From contig NZ_JANZYP010000021.1 in NCBI RefSeq assembly GCF_025506355.1, forward strand, positions 51,768 through 115,767: DNA of 64,000 nucleotides, read 5' to 3'. This document shows positions 26,649 to 34,060 of the stretch, piece by piece (within the stretch, counting starts at the first letter, position 1; every line of letters starts with the position of its first letter). The notes below the pieces were generated by a model. That model saw only the letters and a list, made by a program, of their open reading frames with translations. It searched no databases and was not told where the DNA came from. Source of the DNA: Sphaerisporangium corydalis. GTDB lineage: Bacteria; Actinomycetota; Actinomycetes; Streptosporangiales; Streptosporangiaceae. Both the position numbers and the translations under genes were made by a program.

Positions 26649-28353
26649 CCGCCTGGTCCAGCGGGACGCGCCAGGTCACGCGGGTGCCGCCGGTGGGGGC
26701 GTTCTCGGCGGTGAAGGTGCCGCCGAGGCGCAATGCCCGGTCGGCGAGGTTGCGCAGGCCGCTGCGGCGCCCGTCCGGCGGGAGGCCGGCGCCGTCGTCC
26801 TCGACGGCGAGCGTGAGCCAGCCGTCCGCGGCCTCCACCATGACGCCGGCCTTGGAGGCACGGGCGTGCCGCACCACGTTGGACAGGGTCTCCCGCAGCA
26901 CGGCCAGCAGGTTCTCGGCGGGCTCGGGCGGCACCCCGTTGTCCAGCGGCCCCTCCATCCGCAGTCCTGGCATGAAGCCGAGGTGCCCGCGCGCGCCCTC
27001 CACCAGTCCGGTGATCTGCCCGCGCAGGCCGGGCGCGGTGCCGTCCCTCGGGGCCTGGAGCGCGAAGATGGTGGACCGGATCTGCCTGATGGTGCCGTCC
27101 AGCTCGTCGACGGCGTGCCGCAGCCGCGAGGACGCCTCCGGATGGTCGACCAGGCGGACCGCGCTCATGAGCGTCAGCGCGACCGCGAAGAGGCGCTGGA
27201 CCACGACGTCGTGCAGGTCCTTGGCGATGCGGTCGCGGTCCTCCAGCAGGCCGAGCCGCTCGGCGTCCTCGCGGGCCTCGGCCAGCTCCAGCGCGATGGA
27301 GGCCTGGCCGGCGAAGGAGTGCAGCATGCGCACGTGGGACCGGCTGAACGGGATGCGTCCCGAGCGCTTCCCGAGGGCCAGCACGCCGCGCACGGCCCCG
27401 GCCGCGCCCAGCGGCACCGCCACGGCGGGCCCGACCTCCAGCTCGTCGGAGATCACCGCGGGGATCTCGGTCCCGGCCAGGTCGGTGACCGCGACGGGCT
27501 CCCCGCCGGTGAACGCGCGCCCCGACAGCGAGCCGGCGACGACCACCTCCACCGCGCCGACCTGGTCGGCCGCCACCCCGTCGGCGATCGTCACCCGCAG
27601 CTTCTCGCCGCCGTCGGAGGGCAGCAGCACCACCGCGACGTCGGCCTCGGCCATCTCGCGGGCCCGCCGGGCCATCAGCGTCAGCACCTCGTGGGACCCG
27701 GCGCCCGACAGCAGGCTGGTGGTCACGTCCGAGGACGCCTGGAGCCACGCCTCGCGCCTGCGGGTCTCCTCGTACATCCGGGCGTTCTCGATGGCGACGC
27801 CCGCGGCCGTGGCCAGGGCCACGACGATGGCCTCGTCGTCCTCCTCGAAGTCGCCGCCGCCGCGCTTCTCGGTCAGGTAGAGGTTGCCGAAGACCTCGTC
27901 GCGCACGCGGATCGGCACGCCGAGGAACGAGCCCATCGGCGGGTGGCCGGGCGGGAACCCGTACGACTCGGGGTGCTCGGCGATGCGGTGGAGGCGCAGC
28001 GCGCGCGGCTCCTTGATGAGCAGGCCGAGGAGGCCGAGCCCGTGCGGCCAGTGCTCGATCCTGGCGATCTCCTCCTCCGACAGCCCGACGGGGACGAACC
28101 GGATGAGCGTGTTCCCCTCGCCGATCAGGCCGACGGCGCCGTAGGTGGCGTCCACCAGCGTCGTCGCGGTCTCCACGATGCGGCGCAGCACGGTCTCCAG
28201 GTCCAGGTCGCTGCCCACCGAGACGACCGCGTCGAGCAGGGCGTGCACCCGGTCGCGGGTCGACAGCACGGTCTCCAGCCGGGCCCGCAGTTCCGACAGC
28301 AGCTCGTCGAGCCGCATGTGCGGCATGAGCGAGCGCGCTTGGACGTCCGCCAT
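26626..28353 (-). CDS. GAF-domain sensor histidine kinase, DevS/DosS-like
   Basis: 575 residues, no membrane segments. Two GAF domains (about 45-190 and 205-365), HisKA_3 dimerisation domain with phosphoacceptor His381 in AKDLHDVVVQRLF, and a C-terminal HATPase with ETLSNVVRHA and DDGAGL. The first GAF has GFPPGHPPMGSFLGVPIRVR; in DosS the haem-ligating His lies in this region, so His137 is a candidate ligand, but many homologues lack haem. Expected to phosphorylate the convergent regulator. Start may be a later ATG (residue 10 or 13), as no ribosome site precedes 28353. Confidence 0.85.
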   Translation of the reverse strand: MADVQARSLMPHMRLDELLSELRARLETVLSTRDRVHALLDAVVSVGSDLDLETVLRRIVETATTLVDATYGAVGLIGEGNTLIRFVPVGLSEEEIARIEHWPHGLGLLGLLIKEPRALRLHRIAEHPESYGFPPGHPPMGSFLGVPIRVRDEVFGNLYLTEKRGGGDFEEDDEAIVVALATAAGVAIENARMYEETRRREAWLQASSDVTTSLLSGAGSHEVLTLMARRAREMAEADVAVVLLPSDGGEKLRVTIADGVAADQVGAVEVVVAGSLSGRAFTGGEPVAVTDLAGTEIPAVISDELEVGPAVAVPLGAAGAVRGVLALGKRSGRIPFSRSHVRMLHSFAGQASIALELAEAREDAERLGLLEDRDRIAKDLHDVVVQRLFAVALTLMSAVRLVDHPEASSRLRHAVDELDGTIRQIRSTIFALQAPRDGTAPGLRGQITGLVEGARGHLGFMPGLRMEGPLDNGVPPEPAENLLAVLRETLSNVVRHARASKAGVMVEAADGWLTLAVEDDGAGLPPDGRRSGLRNLADRALRLGGTFTAENAPTGGTRVTWRVPLDQAVSGGGRP

Positions 28354-28464
28354 ACAGGGAGTGTGCCACCGCGCGGCGCATCTGAATCTTGCCGAACCCG
28401 CAGGTCACGACATTTACGCAAAGGTCGTGCAGTCCTTGACCAATCGCCGACCGGGACCGCCCGT

Positions 28465-29316
28465 TCAGCGCGCGGCGGGCGGGTCGCGCGGGCGGACGAT
28501 CGCGACGGGGCAGTGGGCGCGGCGCAGGACGCCGTGGCTGACCGAGCCGAGGACGGCGGAACTGAACGCGCCGCGCGCCCGGGACCCGACCACGACGAGG
28601 TCGGCGCTGCGTGAGGCGTCCGCCAGGGCGCGGACCGGGTTGCCGCGCACCGCCCAGCCGACCATCCGCACATCGGGGTACCGCTCCCGCCAGGGTTCCA
28701 GGCGCCGCTGGACCTCGCGCGACTCCGCCGGCCCGTCCCGCCCGCGCCGTGCGAACGCGCGCCCGCGCCAGGCGTGCAGGACGCGGACCCTGGCGCCCCT
28801 GGCCCCGGCCTCCTGCAGGGCGTAGTCCAGGGCGGCCAGCGACGGTTCCGACCCGTCGAAGCCGACCACGATCTCGCCGTGGCGGGTCGGGGCGAACCGG
28901 CGCACCACGACCACCGGGCCGGTGGCGTGCCCGGCGACCGCCCGGCCGACCGAGCCGAGCAGCATGCCGGTGAGGCCGCTCGCCCCCCTGCTCCCGAGGA
29001 TCAGCGCGTCGGCGTCCTCGGACTCCGCGGTCAGCCTCTCCGACACCGCCCCGGTGACCAGCGCGGCGCTCGTCTCGACCGCCGGGGCGTACCCGTGCAC
29101 GAAGTCCACGGCCCTGGCCAGCACGCCGCGCCAGTACGCAGGGAGCGAGCCGAGGGAGCCGGGCACCGCCTTGAGCGGGAAGTCGTAGGACCAGGGCTCC
29201 CACACGTGGACGATGCGCAGCCGCGCGCCCCTGCTCAGGGCGTCGTCGGCGGCCCATTCCACGGCGGCGGCCGCCGACGGGGAGCCGTCGACCCCGACGA
29301 CGATCAGACCGGCCAT
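28465..29316 (-). CDS. Universal stress protein, tandem UspA domains
   Basis: 283 residues. Two UspA domains: 1-140 (IVVGVDGSPSAAAAVEWA ... LILGSRGASGLTGMLLGSV) and 150-283 (EIVVGFDGSEPSLAALDYA ... VVGSRARGAFSSAVLGSV), both keeping the G-x2-G-x9-G-S/T ATP-binding pattern. ATG at 29316 overlaps the end of the CBS-BON gene by 13 bases, so the two are cotranscribed. Tandem UspA proteins are typical DosR-regulon members in mycobacteria; the neighbourhood suggests the same here. Confidence 0.9.
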   Translation of the reverse strand: MAGLIVVGVDGSPSAAAAVEWAADDALSRGARLRIVHVWEPWSYDFPLKAVPGSLGSLPAYWRGVLARAVDFVHGYAPAVETSAALVTGAVSERLTAESEDADALILGSRGASGLTGMLLGSVGRAVAGHATGPVVVVRRFAPTRHGEIVVGFDGSEPSLAALDYALQEAGARGARVRVLHAWRGRAFARRGRDGPAESREVQRRLEPWRERYPDVRMVGWAVRGNPVRALADASRSADLVVVGSRARGAFSSAVLGSVSHGVLRRAHCPVAIVRPRDPPAAR

Positions 29317-29999
29317 GGCCCGCCTCCCCGCCACGACAGGAACAGCGGCGGCACGGTGGCCATGTCGTCGGTCTCGTAGCCGAGCTGGTCGTCGACCTGG
29401 ATGACCCCGTCGATCGCCAGCACCCCCTCCACCACCTTCACGACCTGCGAGCGCAGCGGGACCTTCCCCTGGAGCGACACCATCCCGTGGTCGACCGTGA
29501 TCGACAGGGCCTCCGGGTCGACGGTGGCGCGCCACACGGCGTCCTCGACGTCGGCCCGCACGTCCGAGGGCGGGCGCATGAAGATCTTGAGAAGGTCGGA
29601 CTGGTGGACCGTGCCGACGATCTTCCCGCCCGCGTCGATCACGGGGAGCTGCCGTACGTGGTGGTCGTGCATGATCCGGGCCGCCTCCCTGACCGGGGTC
29701 GCCTCGGTCACGGTGATCGCGGGCGTGGTCATGACCTGGCCCGCCGTGCCGCCCTCGGCCTTGGCGCGTTCCCTGCGCCGGCGGGCGCCCTCGAACACCC
29801 CACCGTCGCCCGGGGCGGTGATCTCCTTGAGCAGCAGATCGTGCGCGGACACCACGCCCACCGGGCGCCGGTCGGGGTCGATGACCGCGACGGCGCCGAC
29901 CTTGAAGCGGCGCATCGTCTCGACCAGGTCGGCGAAGGAGGTGTCGAGCTGGACCGCGATGGCCACCTTGCCCATGACCTCCCCGACATTCATCACCAT
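29304..29999 (-). CDS. CBS-pair and BON domain protein
   Basis: 231 residues. Two CBS motifs (about 5-60 and 88-145) form a Bateman module that binds adenylate-type ligands in many proteins; a BON domain (about 148-210, DVEDAVWRATVDPEALSITVDHG, GVIQVDDQL) follows. Such CBS-BON proteins commonly accompany UspA and DevR genes in actinobacteria, as with hypoxic response protein 1 for the CBS part. ATG with GGGAGG five bases upstream. First gene of the CBS-BON/UspA unit. Confidence 0.88.
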   Translation of the reverse strand: MVMNVGEVMGKVAIAVQLDTSFADLVETMRRFKVGAVAVIDPDRRPVGVVSAHDLLLKEITAPGDGGVFEGARRRRERAKAEGGTAGQVMTTPAITVTEATPVREAARIMHDHHVRQLPVIDAGGKIVGTVHQSDLLKIFMRPPSDVRADVEDAVWRATVDPEALSITVDHGMVSLQGKVPLRSQVVKVVEGVLAIDGVIQVDDQLGYETDDMATVPPLFLSWRGGGPWPV

Positions 30000-30060
30000 G
30001 GCCGCCTCCCTGGTTCCGCCCTGCTTCGAGCATCCCTCGCGGCACGGCCACCCCGTCAGC

Positions 30061-30092
30061 GGCGAAAGTCCCCGGCGGCGGGGACCTTCGCC
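30061..30092. promoter_or_regulatory. 32-base inverted repeat containing two DevR-half-site-like sequences
   Basis: GGCGAAAGTCCCC (30061-30073) and GGGGACCTTCGCC (30080-30092) are inverted with one mismatch and a GGCGGC loop. It lies about 60 bases upstream of the CBS-BON gene and 117 bases past the end of the PQQ-propeller gene. Each arm holds GGGGAC(T/C)TTCGCC, similar to a DosR half site, but in divergent orientation. It may equally be a terminator for the upstream gene. Confidence 0.45.
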
Positions 30093-30121
30093 TCCGGAGG
30101 TCCCCGGACGGCGTCGCGGCC

Positions 30122-30187
30122 GTCCGGGGAGGTCGGGCCCGCCGTCCGAGGAGGTCGGGCCCGCCGTCCGAGGAGGTCGGGCCCGCC
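30122..30187. repeat. Three perfect-to-near-perfect 22-bp tandem repeats
   Basis: Copies at 30122-30143, 30144-30165 and 30166-30187 with core GTCCGAGGAGGTCGGGCC; only one base differs in the first copy. Located between the PQQ-propeller gene stop and the CBS-BON promoter region. Confidence 0.8.
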
Positions 30188-30208
30188 GTCCGGAGCGTCC
30201 GGGCGGGG

Positions 30209-32221
30209 TCAGCGGAGCAGGGCGGCGCCGATCTTGGTGTCGGTGTTGCTCACCAGGAACAGGGCCTTGCCGCTGTAGCGGTAGAGGCAGTTCGTCGGGG
30301 TGTAGATCAGCTCCCGGTCGTAGGCCGGGCCCATGGCGCCGCCGCTCCCGTCGGCGAGCTGGAACCGGAACGGCTGCGGGGGCTCCTCGTAGGTCCCGGT
30401 CCGCATCGCGATCACCGAACCGCCATCGGCCACGGCCGGGACGATCGTGCTCTTCTTCCCGATGTCCTTGGTCCAGCGCGGCCGGCCGGTGGCCAGGTCG
30501 AACGCGACCAGGGAGTTGGAGTCACGAAGGTCGGTGACCCTGGCGGCCTTGGTGGAGGCCACCAGCGTGCCCATGGCCACCACGGCGTGGTAGCGGGGCC
30601 GCGCCCCGGCGCTCAGCCCGATGGCCTGCATGTCCAGGGTGCCGTAGGACCCCTTCTCGGCGATGGTGGCGGTGGTCCGGCCGTCGTCCCCGACGACCAG
30701 GTACCGCCCGCCGCCGCCGTACACCGGCAGGGCGACGACCAGCGGGTCGGCGGCCACCAGCCACTTGCCGATGCCGGTGTCGTCGCCGGTGTCGGCGGCC
30801 GACAGGTCGCTGCGCCAGCGCTGCCGCCCGGTGGCCGGGTCGAACGCCAGCAGGGCGACGGGGTTGGCCCGGTCGCAGGAGGCGAGCGTGACCGCGCCCG
30901 CCTTGCCCACCAGCACGTCCCTGAAGATGCAGGAGGTCTCGCCCCCCTTGGCCTTCAGCTCCTTGGCCTCCCAGAGCCTGGCGCCGTCGGTGATCGAGAG
31001 CCCGACCGCGCTCCAGTAGGAGACCGCGAACACGGCGCCGTCGGAGATGGCCAGCGGCATGGTGTCCGGCGGTGTGGCGCCGATCCGCTTCAGGGTCGTG
31101 GCGGAGTAGGTGTCGGTCAGCTCGGTCTGCCAGCGGGCCTTGCCCGTGGCGAGGTCGACCAGCATGACGCCCAGGCAGTGGACGTTGGTGAGGGTCTTGC
31201 TGTAGCGGGAGGCGAACTCGGTGCCGTACGCCACCGCGACGGCGCCGCCGGCGGCCTCCTGGCTCACCCCGCAGAACTTCGCGCCCTGCGGGGGCCGCAG
31301 CTCCCACAGGGCCTTGCCGGACACGGAGTCGCGCGCGTACATCGACGCGTTGTCGGCCCGGACGAACGCGCCGGGCGTGACCCAGGAGCCGAGCACGCCG
31401 GAGAGGTTCACCCGATTGGCCACCGGGACGGCCGCGACCCGCCACCCGACCTGGCCGGTCAGCTCCCCCGTGGACGAGGCCACGCCGCCGTCCCCGCCCG
31501 TGCCTCCGGTGCCGCCGGACGTGCCCGCGTCGGTGCCGCCGTCCTTCAGCAGGCGGAGCCCCAGGAAGGCCGCGACGACCACGACGACCAGGACCACGGC
31601 ACCGCCCACGAGCAGCCACGCCGTCCGCCCGCCCTTGGCCGGCGGCGGCCCGTACGGCGGCGGGCCCCCGTACCCCTGCGGCGCGCCGTACCCGGGAGGC
31701 GTCCCCTGCGGCGCCCCGTACTGCCCCTGAGGCCCGTACGGCGCCTGCGGGCCGGCGTACGGGGCCTGCGGGTTGACGTAAGCGCCCTGCGGGTTGGCGT
31801 ACGGACCTTGCGGGTTCGCGTAGGGCTGATCTTGCGGGTACCCGTGCGGGCCCTGCGGGTTGACGTAAGGCTGATCTTGCGGGTTCCCGTACCGCCCCTG
31901 TGGCGGCGCCTGGTTGCCGTACGGGCCCTGCGGCGGGGCCGGGTATCCGCCCTGCGGACCGTAGGGCCCCTGAGGCGGCGGAGCCTGCCCGTACGGACCC
32001 TGCGGGTGGCCCCCCTGAGGCCCGTACGGGCCCTGCGGGGGAGCCGGGTTTCCCTCCGGGTACGGGTACGGCCCCTGGGCCGTGGGTCCGTACGGATCCG
32101 GAGGCGAGGCCGGGCTCCCGGGCGGGCCGTAGGACCCCGGCGGCGGGACGGGCCGGTCCTGCGGCCCGCCCGCCTGGCCGGGCGGCGGGTACTGCGGTTC
32201 GTGACTATCCCCGTGACTCAC
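30209..32221 (-). CDS. Single-pass membrane protein with Pro/Gln/Tyr-rich N-terminal tail and PQQ-like beta-propeller
   Basis: 670 residues. Residues 1-200 are low complexity, with many PQGPYG, NPQGPY and QDQPY units, and probably form a cytoplasmic disordered tail. A membrane helix (about 207-227, WLLVGGAVVLVVVVVAAFLG) and Gly/Thr linker precede an extracytoplasmic seven- or eight-bladed PQQ-like propeller (about 255-670; blades such as ALWELRPPQG, ATGRQRWRSDL, ATGRPRWTKDI). No enzyme residues are evident, so a binding or scaffold role is likely. GTG start; a GGGAGG lies rather far upstream, so the start is approximate. Confidence 0.75.
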   Translation of the reverse strand: MSHGDSHEPQYPPPGQAGGPQDRPVPPPGSYGPPGSPASPPDPYGPTAQGPYPYPEGNPAPPQGPYGPQGGHPQGPYGQAPPPQGPYGPQGGYPAPPQGPYGNQAPPQGRYGNPQDQPYVNPQGPHGYPQDQPYANPQGPYANPQGAYVNPQAPYAGPQAPYGPQGQYGAPQGTPPGYGAPQGYGGPPPYGPPPAKGGRTAWLLVGGAVVLVVVVVAAFLGLRLLKDGGTDAGTSGGTGGTGGDGGVASSTGELTGQVGWRVAAVPVANRVNLSGVLGSWVTPGAFVRADNASMYARDSVSGKALWELRPPQGAKFCGVSQEAAGGAVAVAYGTEFASRYSKTLTNVHCLGVMLVDLATGKARWQTELTDTYSATTLKRIGATPPDTMPLAISDGAVFAVSYWSAVGLSITDGARLWEAKELKAKGGETSCIFRDVLVGKAGAVTLASCDRANPVALLAFDPATGRQRWRSDLSAADTGDDTGIGKWLVAADPLVVALPVYGGGGRYLVVGDDGRTTATIAEKGSYGTLDMQAIGLSAGARPRYHAVVAMGTLVASTKAARVTDLRDSNSLVAFDLATGRPRWTKDIGKKSTIVPAVADGGSVIAMRTGTYEEPPQPFRFQLADGSGGAMGPAYDRELIYTPTNCLYRYSGKALFLVSNTDTKIGAALLR

Positions 32222-32297
32222 ACGGTGAATGATATTGAGTGGAATCCTCCCTGTCCGGCGTGCCGGAGAATGCCCGTTCCGGTGCGCCGGGTACGGG

Positions 32298-33473
32298 TCA
32301 GGCCCACGGGCGGAAGACGGGCCGCACGCAGCCGTCCCTCTTGGAGCGGAACATGTCGTACCCCCTCGGGGCCTCGTCGAGGCTCATCGTGTGGGTCGCG
32401 AGGTGGGCCGCCCGGAGTTCGCCCTTGGACATGAGGTCCAGCAGCTTGGGAATGTAGCGCTGCCCGTGCTGCTGGCCGCCCCTGAGCGTCAGCCCCTTGT
32501 TCATCAGCGCGCCCAGCGGGAACCGGTCGACCGCCCCGGCGAAGAAGCCGAGCACGAACACCGACCCGCCCGTGCGGCAGGCATGGATGGCCTCCCGCAC
32601 GGCGACCGGCCGGTCCTTGTCCATGTGGAGGCGCCGCCTGGCCTGGCCGTACATCCCCATCGGCCCCGGGCCTTCCGCCTCCAGGCCGACGGCCTCGATG
32701 CAGACGTCGGGCCCCCTGCCGCCGGTGCGCTCGCGCAGTTCGGCGACGACGTCGGTACGGGTGTAGTCGATCGTCTCGGCCCCGATGTACCGCTCGGTCA
32801 TCGTCAGCCGCTCGGGGTGGCGGTCGATGGCGATCACCCGTTCGGCGCCGAGCAGGCAGGCGGCCCGCGCCGCCATCTGGCCGACCGCGCCGCACCCCCA
32901 GACCGCGACCACGTCCCCGGGACGCACCCCGCCCATGTCGGCGCCCATCCAGCCGCTCGGCGCCGCGTCCGAGGCGAACAGGGCGTCCAGGTCGTCGACC
33001 CCGTCGGGGACCGAGAACGCCCCGTAGTCGATGTACGGGACGCGGACGTACTCGGCGTGGCTGCCCCGGAAGCCGCCCATGGCGTGGGAGTGCCCGAACA
33101 TCCCCGCCGTGGCGCCGCCCCAGATCATCTCGGTCATCTCCGGCTTGGGGTTGCTGTTCTCGCACTGGGACCACATGTCGTGCTCGCAGTGCCAGCACCG
33201 GCCGCAGCCGACGACCGAGCAGACCACCACCCGGTCGCCCACCTTGTGCCTGCGCACCTCGGTGCCGGCCTCGACGATCTCGCCGAGGAACTCGTGGCCG
33301 AGGACGTCGCCCGGGCGCATGGCCGGGATGTGGCCGTCCAGGAGGTGCAGGTCCGACCCGCACGGGGTGGTCATCCGCACCTTGACGATCGCGTCCTGGT
33401 CGTTGAGCATCCGGGGATCGGGCACGCGGCGCACCATCAGGTCGTTCACGCCCTGCCAGGTGAGCGCCTTCAC
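32298..33473 (-). CDS. Zinc-dependent alcohol dehydrogenase, glutathione-independent formaldehyde dehydrogenase-like
   Basis: 391 residues from the GTG at 33473, whose GTGA overlaps the upstream gene stop. MDR superfamily: catalytic zinc ligands in TTPCGSDLHL and GHEFLGEIVEAG, the four-cysteine structural zinc cluster CGRCWHCEHDMWSQC, and the NAD-binding loop VWGCGAVGQMA. The insert GMFGHSHAMGGFRGSHAEYV and the long C-terminal half are typical of the formaldehyde dehydrogenase (FdhA) branch. The physiological aldehyde or alcohol is not known. Cotranscribed with the SRPBCC-like gene. Confidence 0.85.
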   Translation of the reverse strand: MKALTWQGVNDLMVRRVPDPRMLNDQDAIVKVRMTTPCGSDLHLLDGHIPAMRPGDVLGHEFLGEIVEAGTEVRRHKVGDRVVVCSVVGCGRCWHCEHDMWSQCENSNPKPEMTEMIWGGATAGMFGHSHAMGGFRGSHAEYVRVPYIDYGAFSVPDGVDDLDALFASDAAPSGWMGADMGGVRPGDVVAVWGCGAVGQMAARAACLLGAERVIAIDRHPERLTMTERYIGAETIDYTRTDVVAELRERTGGRGPDVCIEAVGLEAEGPGPMGMYGQARRRLHMDKDRPVAVREAIHACRTGGSVFVLGFFAGAVDRFPLGALMNKGLTLRGGQQHGQRYIPKLLDLMSKGELRAAHLATHTMSLDEAPRGYDMFRSKRDGCVRPVFRPWA

Positions 33474-33943
33474 GGCCGTACCCCCCCGCCCGCGCGGTGC
33501 GACGCCAGGTCGGCGAGCGTCCCGCCGGGGACGGGCCGGGTCATGGTGACCTCGTCGCCGCGCAGCACCTCCCCGGTCTCGATCAGGCACTTGGACTCCC
33601 GCAGCGCCCGCCGCACCATCTGGCGGGGGTCCTCACCGCCGAGGCGGGCCATCACCTCGTTCATCCCGCCGGCCATCGGCGCGACCGGCCGGGCGCCGAG
33701 CTCGGTGCCGCGGTCGCCGGGGGCCTCGCGGACCTGCACCTCGATCGTCTCGCCGAGCCGTGCCAGCGGCTCGGGCAGCCGCCCGTCGGGGACCACCTCC
33801 TCCGGCCTGCGGTTGATGGTGACCATCAGCCACCGGCCGGCCTCCCGTTCGGTCCTGACCTTGGTCTGGCGTGACGACAGCCACCGCATGACCCCCACGC
33901 CGGCGCCACCCAGCATCGTGGCCCCCAGAACAGCACGTTTCAT
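33470..33943 (-). CDS. Short membrane-anchored SRPBCC (cyclase/dehydrase)-like protein
   Basis: 157 residues. An N-terminal hydrophobic segment (about 5-20) precedes a region with VTINRRPEEV, TIEVQVREAPGDRGTEL and LGGEDPRQMVRRALRESKCLIETGEVL. These match the beginning and the C-terminal RRFKQLxETGEI signature of actinobacterial SRPBCC proteins, but the central part of the fold is much shortened. A lipid- or ligand-binding role is inferred only from the family. GGGGGAG precedes the ATG. Overlaps the dehydrogenase start. Confidence 0.6.
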   Translation of the reverse strand: MKRAVLGATMLGGAGVGVMRWLSSRQTKVRTEREAGRWLMVTINRRPEEVVPDGRLPEPLARLGETIEVQVREAPGDRGTELGARPVAPMAGGMNEVMARLGGEDPRQMVRRALRESKCLIETGEVLRGDEVTMTRPVPGGTLADLASHRAGGGVRP

Positions 33944-34034
33944 GCCCTCTCCCCCTTTATGGACCGCTGCTCGAATGGCTACCCATCCGCACCCACGGTC
34001 ACCTCGGGCCGGGCGGCACTTGAGCAGGAGTTGA

Positions 34035-34051
34035 CGGGGGCCTGACCCCCG
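34035..34051 (-). terminator. Terminator hairpin after the CHAT gene
   Basis: CGGGGG (34035-34040) and CCCCCG (34046-34051) form a 6-bp GC stem with a 5-base loop, 10 bases past the CHAT stop on the minus strand. No T-tract. Confidence 0.45.
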
Positions 34052-34060
34052 CCGATCGGC

